From Gordonia prachuapensis (GTDB lineage Bacteria > Actinomycetota > Actinomycetes > Mycobacteriales > Mycobacteriaceae), in the NCBI RefSeq assembly GCF_036350515.1, contig NZ_JAZDUE010000004.1, positions 245,702 to 309,701 on the forward strand: 64,000 nt of DNA, read 5' to 3'. The position numbers and the translations under genes were made by a program. The notes beneath the pieces are model-generated. The model worked only from the letters and a program-made list of their open reading frames with translations, was not told where the DNA came from and did not search any database. Below, in pieces: positions 25,433 to 34,064 of this stretch (its first letter is position 1; every line of letters begins with the position of its first letter).

Positions 25433-25460
25433 CAGTCGGGTCTACTGCCAGACCCGACTG
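25433..25460 (+). promoter_or_regulatory. 28-bp palindrome just upstream of the NCS1 ribosome binding site
   Basis: Perfect 11-base arms, CAGTCGGGTCT (25433-25443) and AGACCCGACTG (25450-25460), flank ACTGCC. The palindrome ends 2 bases before the GAGGAG region (25463-25468) of the permease gene. It could be a DNA operator, or an RNA hairpin that controls ribosome access. Confidence 0.5.
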
Positions 25461-25474
25461 TCGAGGAGACGTTC

Positions 25475-27073
25475 ATGTCAACCGATTCATCCCAGCTGAC
25501 TCCCGGTGTCCACACCGGGCCGGCGGGAACGTCAATCATCAAAGAGTCGTACCACCCGAGACTGACCAACGAGGATCTCGCGCCCCTCGTCGAGCAGAAG
25601 TGGAACTGGTACAACATCTTCGCCTTCTGGATGGCCGACGTGCACAGCGTCGGCGGGTACGTGACCGCCGGCGCCTTGTTCGCGCTGGGGTTGACCAGCT
25701 GGCAGGTCTTCGTCTGCCTGATCGTCGGCATCTGCATCGTGCAGGTGATGTGCAATCTGGTGGCCAAGCCCAGCCAGGTCCATGGTGTCGCCTACCCGGT
25801 GGTGGCCCGCGTCGCATTCGGGGTGCTCGGCGCGAACATCGCAGCCATCATCCGGGGCAGCATCGCCATCGCCTGGTACGGCGTGCAGACCTTCCTCGCC
25901 GCCGGATCGCTGACCATCGTGATCCTCAAACTCTGGCCCGGCCTCGCCGACTACGCCACCGACGAATACAGCTTCCTCGGACTCTCCTACATCGGCTACG
26001 TCAGCTTCTTCACCCTGTGGGTACTGCAGGCGATCGTCTTCTGGAAGGGCATGGAGATGGTGCGCTGGCTGTGTGACGTCAGCGGGCCGTTGATCTACAC
26101 CCTCATGTTCATCCTGTGCATCTACATGATGGCGCGCGCAGACTGGAACATCAGCCTGGATCTGACGCTCACCGATGAGCAACTGTCGTTCGGTCAGCAG
26201 CTCGCCGCCATGGCCGGCGCGATCGCCCTGGTGGTCTCCTACTTCGCCGGGCCGATGCTCAACTTCGGCGACTTCTCCCGGTACGCGAAGTCCTTCCAGC
26301 AACTCAAGCTGGGCAACCTCATCGGCCTGCCGATCAACTTCGTCGTCTTCTCCCTGCTGGTGGTGCTCACCGCGTCGGCGACCCTGCCGGTCTTCGGCGA
26401 GTTGATGACCAACCCGATCGACACGGTCGAGGCCATCGACACCTACACGGCCGTGCTGCTGGGCGGATTCGCCTTCGTGCTGGCCACCATCGGCATCAAC
26501 ATCGTGGCCAACTTCGTCGCACCCGCCTTCGACTTCTCGAACGTGAACCCGCAGAAGATCAGCTGGCGCATGGGCGGCATGATCGCCGCCGCCGGTTCGA
26601 TCATCCTGATGCCGTGGAACTGGTACGACAACGACGAGGCGATCCTCTGGACGCTGGGCATTCTCGGCGCACTGATCGGTCCGCTGTTCGGCATCCTCAT
26701 CGCCGACTACTACCTCATCCGCAAGCAGCACGTGGTGGTCGACGAGCTGTTCTCGATGGAGGAGGGCGGAACCTACTGGTACCGCAAGGGCTTCAACCCG
26801 ATTGCCGTCCAGGCGGTGATCATCGGTGGCGCGTGCTCGATCAGCTCCGTCGTGTTGCCCGAGTTCGTGTCCGCGGTGGACTGGCTCAACCAGTACAGCT
26901 GGTTCGTCGGCTGTATCGCAGGCTTCCTCGCCTACCTGTTGCTGGCACGACGCGCCGGTATGCATGTGGTGGCCGCCCACGCGACGACGACCTCGGACAT
27001 CGAAGTGTCGGCCGATGGCACCGTGACGCCGTCGGACGCCACCGAGGCGACCGCCAACCCGGCCGAGTCGTAG
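25475..27073 (+). CDS. NCS1-family nucleobase/allantoin-type permease
   Basis: A 532-residue inner-membrane importer with about 12 hydrophobic helices. NCS1 features include N-E-D-L-A-P-L and W-N-W-Y-N-I-F-A-F-W-M-A-D-V-H-S near residue 40. G-S-I-A-I-A-W-Y-G-V-Q-T near 130, G-D-F-S-R-Y-A-K near 265, and a late P-W-N-W-Y-D also fit. The substrate class is nucleobases, allantoin, hydantoin or thiamine; which one is undecidable from this sequence. The start is ATG 25475, with GAGGAG at 25463-25468. It stands alone, with no catabolic enzyme nearby, and the GlnR-like box suggests nitrogen scavenging. Confidence 0.88.
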   Translation: MSTDSSQLTPGVHTGPAGTSIIKESYHPRLTNEDLAPLVEQKWNWYNIFAFWMADVHSVGGYVTAGALFALGLTSWQVFVCLIVGICIVQVMCNLVAKPSQVHGVAYPVVARVAFGVLGANIAAIIRGSIAIAWYGVQTFLAAGSLTIVILKLWPGLADYATDEYSFLGLSYIGYVSFFTLWVLQAIVFWKGMEMVRWLCDVSGPLIYTLMFILCIYMMARADWNISLDLTLTDEQLSFGQQLAAMAGAIALVVSYFAGPMLNFGDFSRYAKSFQQLKLGNLIGLPINFVVFSLLVVLTASATLPVFGELMTNPIDTVEAIDTYTAVLLGGFAFVLATIGINIVANFVAPAFDFSNVNPQKISWRMGGMIAAAGSIILMPWNWYDNDEAILWTLGILGALIGPLFGILIADYYLIRKQHVVVDELFSMEEGGTYWYRKGFNPIAVQAVIIGGACSISSVVLPEFVSAVDWLNQYSWFVGCIAGFLAYLLLARRAGMHVVAAHATTTSDIEVSADGTVTPSDATEATANPAES

Positions 27074-27106
27074 TCCGGTCGGCACGACCGACGCACCGCG
27101 AGCGTT

Positions 27107-27148
27107 GATCGGCCCCCGCGAGTTCCCATTGACTCGCGGGGGCCGATC
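27107..27148. terminator. Bidirectional terminator between the convergent permease and MFS genes
   Basis: A perfect 17-bp stem has arms 27107-27123 and 27132-27148, with an 8-base loop, between two convergent stops. It can serve both strands. Confidence 0.75.
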
Positions 27149-27171
27149 TCGCTGGGGCTGTCCTTGCGCCG

Positions 27172-28722
27172 TCAGGCGGCCACGTGCACGGCGTTCTGGG
27201 TCTCGTCGCCCATGTCGGAGGCTCGCAGTCGGATCGTGGCGAGGGTTACCAGCAGCGCAAGCACGAAGAACCCTGCGCCCCAATAGAACGCGACGTCGTA
27301 GCTGTAGATGCTGGCTTCCTTGAAAGCCGCCGCGTCGACCGGAACGGGTTGTCCGCTCGCCGGGTCGACGGTCATCGCGCTGCCGGGGTGGCGGGCGAGC
27401 ACCTGAGCGACAATCGTGCTCAGCAGCGCCAGCCCCACCGAACCGCCGATCTGCTGCCCCGTGTTGAGCAGGGCGCTGGCCACTCCCGCGTCGCGCTCCT
27501 CGATGCGGTGCAAAGCGACCGACTGCATCGACACGAAGATCAGACCCATACCGCCGGCGATCAGCACCTGACTGGGCAGCACAGTGCCCAACCACGTGCT
27601 GTTCGAGTCGAGTTGGGCGAGGTAGAGCAAGCCGACGATACCGAGCAGGGCGCCGGCGATGGTCGGTATGCGCGGGCCGATCCGGGGCAGCAGGGAACTC
27701 GCGATCCCGGCGGCGACGACGATCGCTGCGGGGAAGGGCAGGAACGCAATGCCGGCATCCAACGGTGAGTAACCCAGGGTGTTCTGTAGGTAGTAGCTCA
27801 AGAACATGAACACGGCGAACATCGGGATCGGGATGATCAGCGACAACAGGAACGCGCCGCCGCGGTTGATCTCACCCGGGATGCGCAGTGGCAGTAGCGG
27901 GTTCGCCGATCGCGCCTCGATGTAGACGAATGCGGTGAGGAGCGCGGCGGACAGGACGAACAGTGCGATCGTCGACACCGACGACCAGCCCACCTCCGCC
28001 GCACGGGTGAACCCGTACACCAGGCTGATCAGGCCGATCGTCGCCGTGATCGCGCCCGGGATGTCATAGCCGTGCCGGCGCTCGGTCGGACGGTCGTGGG
28101 TGACCAGCAGCAGCGCGCCTACTGCCGCGATCACCGCGATCGGAGTGTTGACCAGCAGCGTCCACCGCCACGAGAAGTACTCGGTGAGTGCACCGCCGGC
28201 GATCAGGCCGATCGCCGCCCCGCCGCCGGAGACCCCGGCGTACACGGCGAATGCCCTCGCCCGTTCCTTCTGTTCGATGAACGTGACCGTGATGAGCGAC
28301 AGCGCGGCCGGCGCGAGCACCGCCGCGAATGCGCCCTGCAGTGCACGCCCGCCGAAGAACGAGAGGCTGTCCCACGCCAGGCCGGCGAGCGCCGAGGATG
28401 CGGCGAACCCGACCAACCCGATCAGGAACATGCGTCGGCGGCCGAGATAGTCGGCCAAGCGGCCGCCGAGGAGCAGCAATCCGCCGAAGATCAGCGTGTA
28501 GGCGGTCATCGCCCACTGCCGATTCGCGTCGGAGATCTCCAGATCGACCTGGGCAAACGGTAGGGCGATCGTGACGATGGTGGCGTCGAGCACCACCATC
28601 AACTGGGCCAGGGCGATGATGCCGAGCGCCCACCACCGCCGGGGGGAACGATCCACTACGACACGGGAGCCGTCGTCGACATGGTCTGGTGGGAATGGTT
28701 GGAGGACTGGGGTTTCCGTCAT
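27172..28722 (-). CDS. MFS drug exporter, DHA2 (14-helix) family
   Basis: A 516-residue membrane exporter. Motif D1 (L-D-A-T-I-V-T-I-A-L-P, near residue 45) and motif A (G-R-L-A-D-Y-L-G-R-R-R, near 90) are visible. Motif C (near 165-180, G-G-A-A-I-G-L-I-A-G-G) and the late-helix pattern place it in the EmrB/QacA group with 14 helices. I start it at ATG 28722 (M-T-E-T-P-V-L-Q-P-F), behind CAGGAA. A longer frame reaches 28842 but would cover the promoter. It is divergent from a TetR gene, which probably represses it. The substrate is unknown. Confidence 0.92.
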   Translation of the reverse strand: MTETPVLQPFPPDHVDDGSRVVVDRSPRRWWALGIIALAQLMVVLDATIVTIALPFAQVDLEISDANRQWAMTAYTLIFGGLLLLGGRLADYLGRRRMFLIGLVGFAASSALAGLAWDSLSFFGGRALQGAFAAVLAPAALSLITVTFIEQKERARAFAVYAGVSGGGAAIGLIAGGALTEYFSWRWTLLVNTPIAVIAAVGALLLVTHDRPTERRHGYDIPGAITATIGLISLVYGFTRAAEVGWSSVSTIALFVLSAALLTAFVYIEARSANPLLPLRIPGEINRGGAFLLSLIIPIPMFAVFMFLSYYLQNTLGYSPLDAGIAFLPFPAAIVVAAGIASSLLPRIGPRIPTIAGALLGIVGLLYLAQLDSNSTWLGTVLPSQVLIAGGMGLIFVSMQSVALHRIEERDAGVASALLNTGQQIGGSVGLALLSTIVAQVLARHPGSAMTVDPASGQPVPVDAAAFKEASIYSYDVAFYWGAGFFVLALLVTLATIRLRASDMGDETQNAVHVAA

Positions 28723-28805
28723 GGCGAATTCCTGAGCTCGTGAGGATGGTCCGGCGAGCCAGGATCGCAACATCGGGGGACTGGCGGTCGCCGCGAACAA
28801 GAGCA

Positions 28806-28835
28806 ATAATGGCAGAGTCAGACAGAAGTCGTCAA
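28806..28835 (-). promoter_or_regulatory. Candidate promoter of the MFS exporter
   Basis: On the minus strand TTGACG (28835-28830) and CATTAT (28811-28806) have an 18-base spacer. Direct repeats of the form CAGACAnAA flank the -35 on the plus strand and could be the TetR operator. Confidence 0.45.
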
Positions 28836-28920
28836 CAGACAAAAGCGTGTAGGAGACAATTGACCTGAAATGCCTGTTTGGTTACCGTCCGGTGACGTCG
28901 GCCGGATACCATCCCGAATC

Positions 28921-29562
28921 ATGGACTGTCCGACCGAGAAGCTGGGACTGCGCGAACGCAAGAAGCTGCAGACCAGGTCCGCGTTGATCACCGCTGCACT
29001 GGAACTGTGCGACCGTCAGGGATTCGACGCCACGACAGTGGAGCAGATCGCCGACGCCGTCGACATCTCGCCACGGACGTTCAACCGATATTTCGCGACC
29101 AAGGAAGAGGTGGTCCTCGGTCCGATCGAGGAGATGGTCACCGCGGTCGTCGCGGCACTGGATTCGCAACCACGCACCGGCAACGAACTGCAGGCGCTGT
29201 GCGACGCGCACGTGCAGGTGTTCACCGAGGCTCTCGACGAGGAGTCACCCTCACCGCTGTTCGACCAGTTCATGGTTATGAACAGGATCGTTGCGAGCTC
29301 GCCCGCGGTACGGGCACGTAGCGTCGAGATGGGCGAGTGGAAGACCCAGTCGATCCGCCGGAAGGTCGCCGAGCGGATGGAGCTCGAGGAGACCGACCTG
29401 CGGGTGCGGGTGGTGATGTCGACGTACGGCGCGTTGATGCAGCTGGCGATGGATCAGTGGCATCAGGGTGCGGAGCCGACCGATCGAGCGGCGATGAAAG
29501 AATGCGTGCAGGCCATCGAATCGACCTACGAGACTTTTCGGACAACGGTGCCGGGCTCGTAG
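28921..29562 (+). CDS. TetR-family regulator of the divergent exporter
   Basis: The 213 residues have the TetR helix-turn-helix at about 13-60 (T-R-S-A-L-I-T-A-A-L-E-L-C ... T-V-E-Q-I-A-D-A-V-D-I-S-P-R-T-F-N-R-Y-F-A-T-K-E-E-V). A helical ligand domain follows. A frame extends 17 codons further upstream. I use ATG 28921, because TACCAT (28907-28912) lies 8 bases before it, implying a leaderless transcript. Divergence from the MFS gene argues for local repression; this is inferred from the arrangement. Confidence 0.9.
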   Translation: MDCPTEKLGLRERKKLQTRSALITAALELCDRQGFDATTVEQIADAVDISPRTFNRYFATKEEVVLGPIEEMVTAVVAALDSQPRTGNELQALCDAHVQVFTEALDEESPSPLFDQFMVMNRIVASSPAVRARSVEMGEWKTQSIRRKVAERMELEETDLRVRVVMSTYGALMQLAMDQWHQGAEPTDRAAMKECVQAIESTYETFRTTVPGS

Positions 29563-29604
29563 CCCGGCCGGTGTCGCCCCTGCGCGGGCGGCGGGTGCGT
29601 CAGG

Positions 29605-30015
29605 TCAGCGCAACGGATCGCCTGCCGGGAGTAGTGACTCCCGGCACAGCCCGGTGTTGAGGACACGGGCGGCGTCGCGGGCGAGGTCGGCGTCGTAGAA
29701 CCCGACAACCCGCTCATCGGCATCCGATCGCACCTCGTAATGACGGGATCCGTGGCTGTCCTCGACAGTGGCGACGCGATATGCGCGCAGGTCGAGTGCG
29801 TACAGCGCCGAGGCGCGATGGCCGCGAAGTGCTGCGGTGATGGATTCGTCGGGCAGGCCGGCGACGCGGGCGAACTGCACCATCTCGGAGATGGAGGACG
29901 TCAGATCCTCGATCTCGGCGGCGGGTACGCGGGTGTCCTGCGCCGCGGCGCGGGCCCGGCACGACGTGCGGGTGATGTGCGAGATCAGCGAGGATGCGTG
30001 TGTGGCGTGGTTCAC
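29605..30015 (-). CDS. Small protein of unknown function
   Basis: A 136-residue protein I do not recognise. Residues 1-60 form a helical, alanine-rich part (I-S-H-I-T-R-T-S-C-R-A-R-A-A-A-Q). The C-terminal half holds a compact strand-helix unit, Y-R-V-A-T-V-E-D-S-H-G-S-R-H-Y-E-V ... V-G-F-Y-D-A-D-L-A-R-D-A-A-R-V-L-N, resembling small actinobacterial proteins that follow a DNA- or peptide-binding beta-alpha pattern. The frame runs open to 30270. I choose GTG 30015 because GGAGA lies 5 bases before it and the extension is low-complexity. It is divergent from thyA. Confidence 0.55.
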   Translation of the reverse strand: MNHATHASSLISHITRTSCRARAAAQDTRVPAAEIEDLTSSISEMVQFARVAGLPDESITAALRGHRASALYALDLRAYRVATVEDSHGSRHYEVRSDADERVVGFYDADLARDAARVLNTGLCRESLLPAGDPLR

Positions 30016-30287
30016 GGGGGTCTCCAGTACCTGCGGTGTCCGGCCTTCTGGGTGATCGGGCCTGTGAATGATCGGGCCTTGTGGGCTGATCGGGCGTGGG
30101 TGGCTCGGTACACGTGCGTTGGGCACCGAAGACACCACGGTATGCACTGCACGCCCACGTGGCACGCATTGCGCGGGCATCTCACAACGATCCTCAGCCG
30201 GTGCCTTGCGACACATCGGGGCCGAGGCAACACGATGTGTCGTGTCTGCGGGACGATGCGTCCTCCCCATTACCTACACTTGCAGGC
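30016..30287. promoter_or_regulatory. Divergent region upstream of thyA with three direct repeats
   Basis: TGATCGGGC occurs three times in direct orientation at 30053-30061, 30069-30077 and 30087-30095, at offsets of 16 and 18 bases. These may be regulator sites, or relics of duplication. The thyA -10 lies at 30275-30280. No gene is seen here. Confidence 0.4.
30275..30280 (+). promoter_or_regulatory. -10 element for a leaderless thyA mRNA
   Basis: TACACT is followed by 7 bases and GTG 30288. The transcript would begin at or next to the start codon. Confidence 0.5.
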
Positions 30288-31121
30288 GTGAGCACGGCGA
30301 TCAGCGAGACCACCGCGACCGGGGCGATCCCGACACCCTACGAGGATCTGCTGCGGCTGGTCCTCGAGTCGGGTACACCGAAGTCCGACCGGACCGGAAC
30401 GGGAACCCGCAGCCTGTTCGGTCATCAACTCCGCTACGACCTCGCCGTCGGGTTTCCGCTGGTCACCACCAAGAAGGTGCACCTGAAGTCGATCGTCTAC
30501 GAGCTCTTGTGGTTCCTGCGCGGCGATTCCAATGTGCGGTGGCTGCAGGAACGAGGAGTGTCGATCTGGGACGAGTGGGCCGACGCCGACGGGGACCTCG
30601 GGCCGGTCTACGGGGTGCAGTGGCGCAGCTGGCCCACGCCCTCCGGTGAGCACGTCGACCAGATCTCGGCGGCCTTGGAACTGCTCAAGACCAATCCCGA
30701 CTCGCGACGCAACATCGTGTCGGCGTGGAACGTCGGGGAGATCCCGCAGATGGCGCTGCCGCCCTGTCATGCGTTCTTCCAGTTCTATGTCGCCGACGGG
30801 AAACTGTCCTGCCAGCTCTATCAGCGCAGCGCGGATCTGTTTCTCGGGGTCCCGTTCAACATCGCGTCGTACGCACTGCTGACGCACATGATGGCCCAGC
30901 AGGCCGACCTCGAGGTCGGCGAGTTCGTCTGGACCGGCGGTGACTGCCACATCTACGACAACCACGTCGAGCAGGTCAGGCTGCAGCTCTCCCGCGAGCC
31001 CTTCGCATACCCCACCCTGCAACTCCGTCGGCGGGAGTCGATCTTCGACTACGAGTACGACGACATCGCGGTCGTCGGGTACGAATCCCATCCGGGCATC
31101 AAGGCGCCGGTGGCCGTCTGA
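30288..31121 (+). CDS. thyA: Thymidylate synthase ThyA
   Basis: Methylates dUMP to dTMP with methylene-tetrahydrofolate, releasing dihydrofolate. The 277 residues contain R-T-G-T-G-T-R-S-L-F-G (about 36), L-L-W-F-L-R-G (about 70), the active-site loop A-L-P-P-C-H-A-F-F-Q-F with the catalytic Cys near 160, and Q-R-S-A-D-L-F-L-G-V-P-F-N. It is coupled to dfrA (TGATG), which recycles the dihydrofolate. The flavin-dependent ThyX is encoded 6 kb away, so the genome has both systems. Confidence 0.97.
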   Translation: MSTAISETTATGAIPTPYEDLLRLVLESGTPKSDRTGTGTRSLFGHQLRYDLAVGFPLVTTKKVHLKSIVYELLWFLRGDSNVRWLQERGVSIWDEWADADGDLGPVYGVQWRSWPTPSGEHVDQISAALELLKTNPDSRRNIVSAWNVGEIPQMALPPCHAFFQFYVADGKLSCQLYQRSADLFLGVPFNIASYALLTHMMAQQADLEVGEFVWTGGDCHIYDNHVEQVRLQLSREPFAYPTLQLRRRESIFDYEYDDIAVVGYESHPGIKAPVAV

Positions 31122-31630
31122 TGGTCACCACCGTCACGTTGCTGTGGGCGCAGGACCGCGTCGGTGCCATCGGACGCGGCAACACCATCCCGTGGCATGT
31201 CCCCGAGGACATGCGCCGATTCCGGGACCTGACCGGAACCGATCCGGTGGTGATGGGGCGCAAGACCTGGGAATCGTTGCCCGACCGGTTCCGGCCGCTG
31301 CCGGGCCGGCGCAACGTCGTCGTCACACGCTCGACGACCATGCAGCTCGAGGGCGCCGACGTCGTCGACTCGCTCGACGCCGGACTCGAACTGATCGACG
31401 GCCCGGCGACGATCATCGGCGGCGGGCAGATCTACGAGACCGCGATGGGCCACGCCACCCACCTGCGGGTCACCGAGATCGACGTGCTGGTCGAGGGCGC
31501 CGACACCTTCGCGCCCGAGATCGACCCGTACGTCTGGGACACCGACGAATCGGGGGAGTGGCTGACGTCGTCGACCGGAGTCCGGTATCGCTTCGTCGAC
31601 TACGTCCGACACGCGCTCGTGCGCAGATGA
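31121..31630 (+). CDS. dfrA: Dihydrofolate reductase
   Basis: Reduces dihydrofolate to tetrahydrofolate with NADPH and is the target of trimethoprim. The 169 residues have G-A-I-G-R-G-N-T-I-P-W-H-V-P-E-D-M-R-R-F (about 12-31, with the conserved Trp and acidic residue), M-G-R-K-T-W-E-S-L-P and the cofactor loop I-I-G-G-G-Q-I-Y. The ATG at 31121 overlaps the thyA stop by one base. It is functionally and translationally linked to thyA. Confidence 0.97.
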   Translation: MVTTVTLLWAQDRVGAIGRGNTIPWHVPEDMRRFRDLTGTDPVVMGRKTWESLPDRFRPLPGRRNVVVTRSTTMQLEGADVVDSLDAGLELIDGPATIIGGGQIYETAMGHATHLRVTEIDVLVEGADTFAPEIDPYVWDTDESGEWLTSSTGVRYRFVDYVRHALVRR

Positions 31631-32853
31631 CACGCGCGCTCTCCGGCCGGCAGGCGCGGCGGATCGCCGTGGCCGCACAGGGATTCACCGATCGACGACC
31701 TGCCGGTGAGGCCACCGCGGCACACCTACGACGGGTGGTCGGCCGCACCCGCCTGATCCAGATGGACTCGGTGAACATCGCGGTCCGAGCCCACTACATG
31801 CCGATGTTCAGTCGCCTCGGTGCGTACGACCGCAACATCGTCGATCGCGCTGCCTGGCGCCCGCGACGACCCGGCGCGCGGCTGCTGGTCGAGTACTGGG
31901 CACATGAGGCGGCTCTGATCCCGGTGCAGGACTGGCCTCTGTTCGGCTGGCGCAGAGATGAATTCCGAAACGGCCGATATCGGTACACACGTGATGTCAT
32001 GGCCCGAAACGGGGAACTCGCCCGCGACGTGCGCGCGATCATCGTGGAGTACGGTGCGAGCACCCCGCGTCAGATCGAGGATCATCTCGGCATCGAACGC
32101 GCACAGGGCATTCCCGGAGGCTGGTGGCATCGTGGTGAGGTCAAGCATGTGTGCGAGGCGATGTTCGCCGCCGGTGACCTGTCCGCGGTGCGCAACGAGA
32201 ACTTCGTGCGCCACTACGATCTCGCCGAGCGCGTGGTGGACTCCGAGCACCTGCACGACCTCGACAAGACAGAAGCGCATCGCGAACTGGCACGGCGGGC
32301 AGCGAGATCACTGGGTGTGGCGACTCTCGCCGATATCGCCGACTACTACCGCACCAAGACCGCCGACATGCGCCCGGCGATCGCCGACCTCGTCGACTCC
32401 GGTGAACTGACACCGGTCGCGGTGGACGGCTGGCGCGACCCCGCCTACCTCCACATCGACGCGGTCATCCCGCGGCGCGTCGAACGCAGCGCCATCCTGT
32501 CCCCGTTCGACCCGTTGGTGTTCTACCGGCCTCGTGCCGAGCGGCTCTTCGATTTCCACTACCGCATCGAGATCTACGTACCCGAGCACAAACGGGTACA
32601 CGGCTACTACGTGCTGCCCTACCTGCTCGGCGACGACATCGTCGCGCGCGTCGACCTCAAGGCCGACCGGAAGGCGGGGGCGCTGCTGGTCCTCGCCGCC
32701 TTCCTGGAGCCAGGTCGACCCGAAGACGTTGTCGCGCAACGCCTGGCGGTCGACCTCGACGAGATGGCGTGCTGGCTCGGCCTCGACCGGGTCGAGGTGT
32801 CGCGGCGGGGCGACCTGTCCGCGCCGCTGCGCGCCGAGCTCGCAACCAGGTGA
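31627..32853 (+). CDS. YcaQ/HTH_42-family DNA glycosylase-like protein
   Basis: A 408-residue winged-helix protein of the family whose E. coli member YcaQ (AlkX) unhooks DNA interstrand crosslinks. Visible family features are the N-terminal L-S-G-R-Q-A-R-R-I-A-V-A-A-Q-G-F, I-Q-M-D-S-V-N (about 44-50), and L-V-E-Y-W-A-H-E-A-A-L-I-P (about 89-101). The catalytic-type Q/E-x-D surroundings and the late L-S-P-F-D-P-L-V-F-Y-R-P-R (about 303) also fit. The start ATG overlaps dfrA by four bases. Repair activity is inferred from the family, not shown. Its place in a thymidylate operon suggests a link to genome maintenance. Confidence 0.88.
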   Translation: MTRALSGRQARRIAVAAQGFTDRRPAGEATAAHLRRVVGRTRLIQMDSVNIAVRAHYMPMFSRLGAYDRNIVDRAAWRPRRPGARLLVEYWAHEAALIPVQDWPLFGWRRDEFRNGRYRYTRDVMARNGELARDVRAIIVEYGASTPRQIEDHLGIERAQGIPGGWWHRGEVKHVCEAMFAAGDLSAVRNENFVRHYDLAERVVDSEHLHDLDKTEAHRELARRAARSLGVATLADIADYYRTKTADMRPAIADLVDSGELTPVAVDGWRDPAYLHIDAVIPRRVERSAILSPFDPLVFYRPRAERLFDFHYRIEIYVPEHKRVHGYYVLPYLLGDDIVARVDLKADRKAGALLVLAAFLEPGRPEDVVAQRLAVDLDEMACWLGLDRVEVSRRGDLSAPLRAELATR

Positions 32854-32856
32854 GAG

Positions 32857-33870
32857 TCAGCCGATCCGCACGACCATCTTGCCGGTGTTCTCGCCGCGCA
32901 TGAGGCCCAGAAATGCGTCCACCGCGTTCTCGATGCCGTCGACCACGGTTTCGTCGTACACCACCTCGCCGTTCGCGAACCAGGTACCCATATCGGCGTT
33001 GAAGGCCTCGGCCCGGTCGAGATGGTTGCCGATCGTGAAACCGGTGAGCGTGAGGCCCCGGGTGATGATGTTGGCAATGTTCGACGGACCAGGAGTTCGA
33101 CTCGTCGCGTTGTACTGGGCGATCGCACCACACAGGGCAGCGCGGCCGCCGTCGTTGAAGGAGTCCAGCGCGGCTTCGAGGTGATCGCCACCCACATTGT
33201 CGAAGTAGACGTCGATACCGTCCGGTGCCGCCTCTCGGAGTTGTTTGCGCACCGGCGCGTTCTTGTAGTCGAAGGCGGCGTCGTAGCCGTAGCGTTCGGT
33301 CAACACCGTCACCTTCTCCGCGGACCCGGCCGAACCGATGACGCGCCCGGCGCCCTTCAGGCGCGCGATTTGGCCGACTGCGGTCCCGACCGCACCGGCG
33401 GCGCCCGAGACGAACACCGTGTCCCCGGGCTGCATTCGCGCGATGTCCAGAAGACCCACGTACGCCGTGAGACCGGTCATACCGAGCACACCGAGGAACA
33501 CCGAGGACGACGCACCGCCGGGAGGCTCAGGGAGGGCGCGGAAGCCGCTCGCGTCCTCCTGGACCACGTCTCGCCAACCGAACTGATGGCTGACCAACGT
33601 ACCCACGGGCAGGTGCTCGACCGTGGACTCGACGACGCGTCCGACAGCACCGCCGGTCATCGTCTCGTCCAATCCGAACGGTGGGATGTAGCTGCGGGTG
33701 TCGATCATGCGGCCGCGCATGTACGGGTCGACGGACACGAACTCGTTGACGACACGGACCTGGCCGGCGTCGAGATCTCCGTACTCGACGGTGACCGTGC
33801 GGAAATCGTCGTGGGTGGGCCAGCCGTGCGGACGTTGTGCGAGCTGGATCTGGGTGCTGGTGTGCGACAT
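32857..33870 (-). CDS. Zinc-independent MDR NADP-dependent oxidoreductase
   Basis: A 337-residue medium-chain reductase related to curcumin/leukotriene B4 reductases. The N-terminal catalytic domain includes V-D-P-Y-M-R-G-R-M (about 49). The Rossmann domain has V-S-G-A-A-G-A-V-G-T-A-V-G-Q-I-A-R-L-K-G (about 154-173), and D-V-Y-F-D-N-V-G-G (about 222) is a family mark. No zinc ligands are present. GGGAAGG precedes ATG 33870; the frame extends further upstream without a start signal. It probably reduces alpha,beta-unsaturated carbonyls; the actual substrate is unknown. Its stop lies 3 bases from the convergent glycosylase stop. Confidence 0.9.
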   Translation of the reverse strand: MSHTSTQIQLAQRPHGWPTHDDFRTVTVEYGDLDAGQVRVVNEFVSVDPYMRGRMIDTRSYIPPFGLDETMTGGAVGRVVESTVEHLPVGTLVSHQFGWRDVVQEDASGFRALPEPPGGASSSVFLGVLGMTGLTAYVGLLDIARMQPGDTVFVSGAAGAVGTAVGQIARLKGAGRVIGSAGSAEKVTVLTERYGYDAAFDYKNAPVRKQLREAAPDGIDVYFDNVGGDHLEAALDSFNDGGRAALCGAIAQYNATSRTPGPSNIANIITRGLTLTGFTIGNHLDRAEAFNADMGTWFANGEVVYDETVVDGIENAVDAFLGLMRGENTGKMVVRIG

Positions 33871-34064
33871 CGAACGCCTTCCCACGTGGTGAACGGACCA
33901 TTCCACCCTAGGTCTTGAAAATGACATGTCCCCGGAGGCCGATTCACGGTCGGGCCGCGACGTGATGTCGGTCAACCACGCTGTACGTGTGCGGGCGCGT
34001 GATGACATGCTGCAGGTCGACACAATTGGCGTCGCGCAGCGGCGGGCGATCGGGGAGGCGGACG

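Noticed and set aside
28723..28842. 40-codon N-terminal extension of the MFS exporter
   Set aside because: It would cover the promoter at 28806-28835, and the ribosome site fits ATG 28722.
30016..30270. N-terminal extension of the unknown minus-strand protein
   Set aside because: It is low-complexity, includes the TGATCGGGC repeats, and a good ribosome site precedes GTG 30015.
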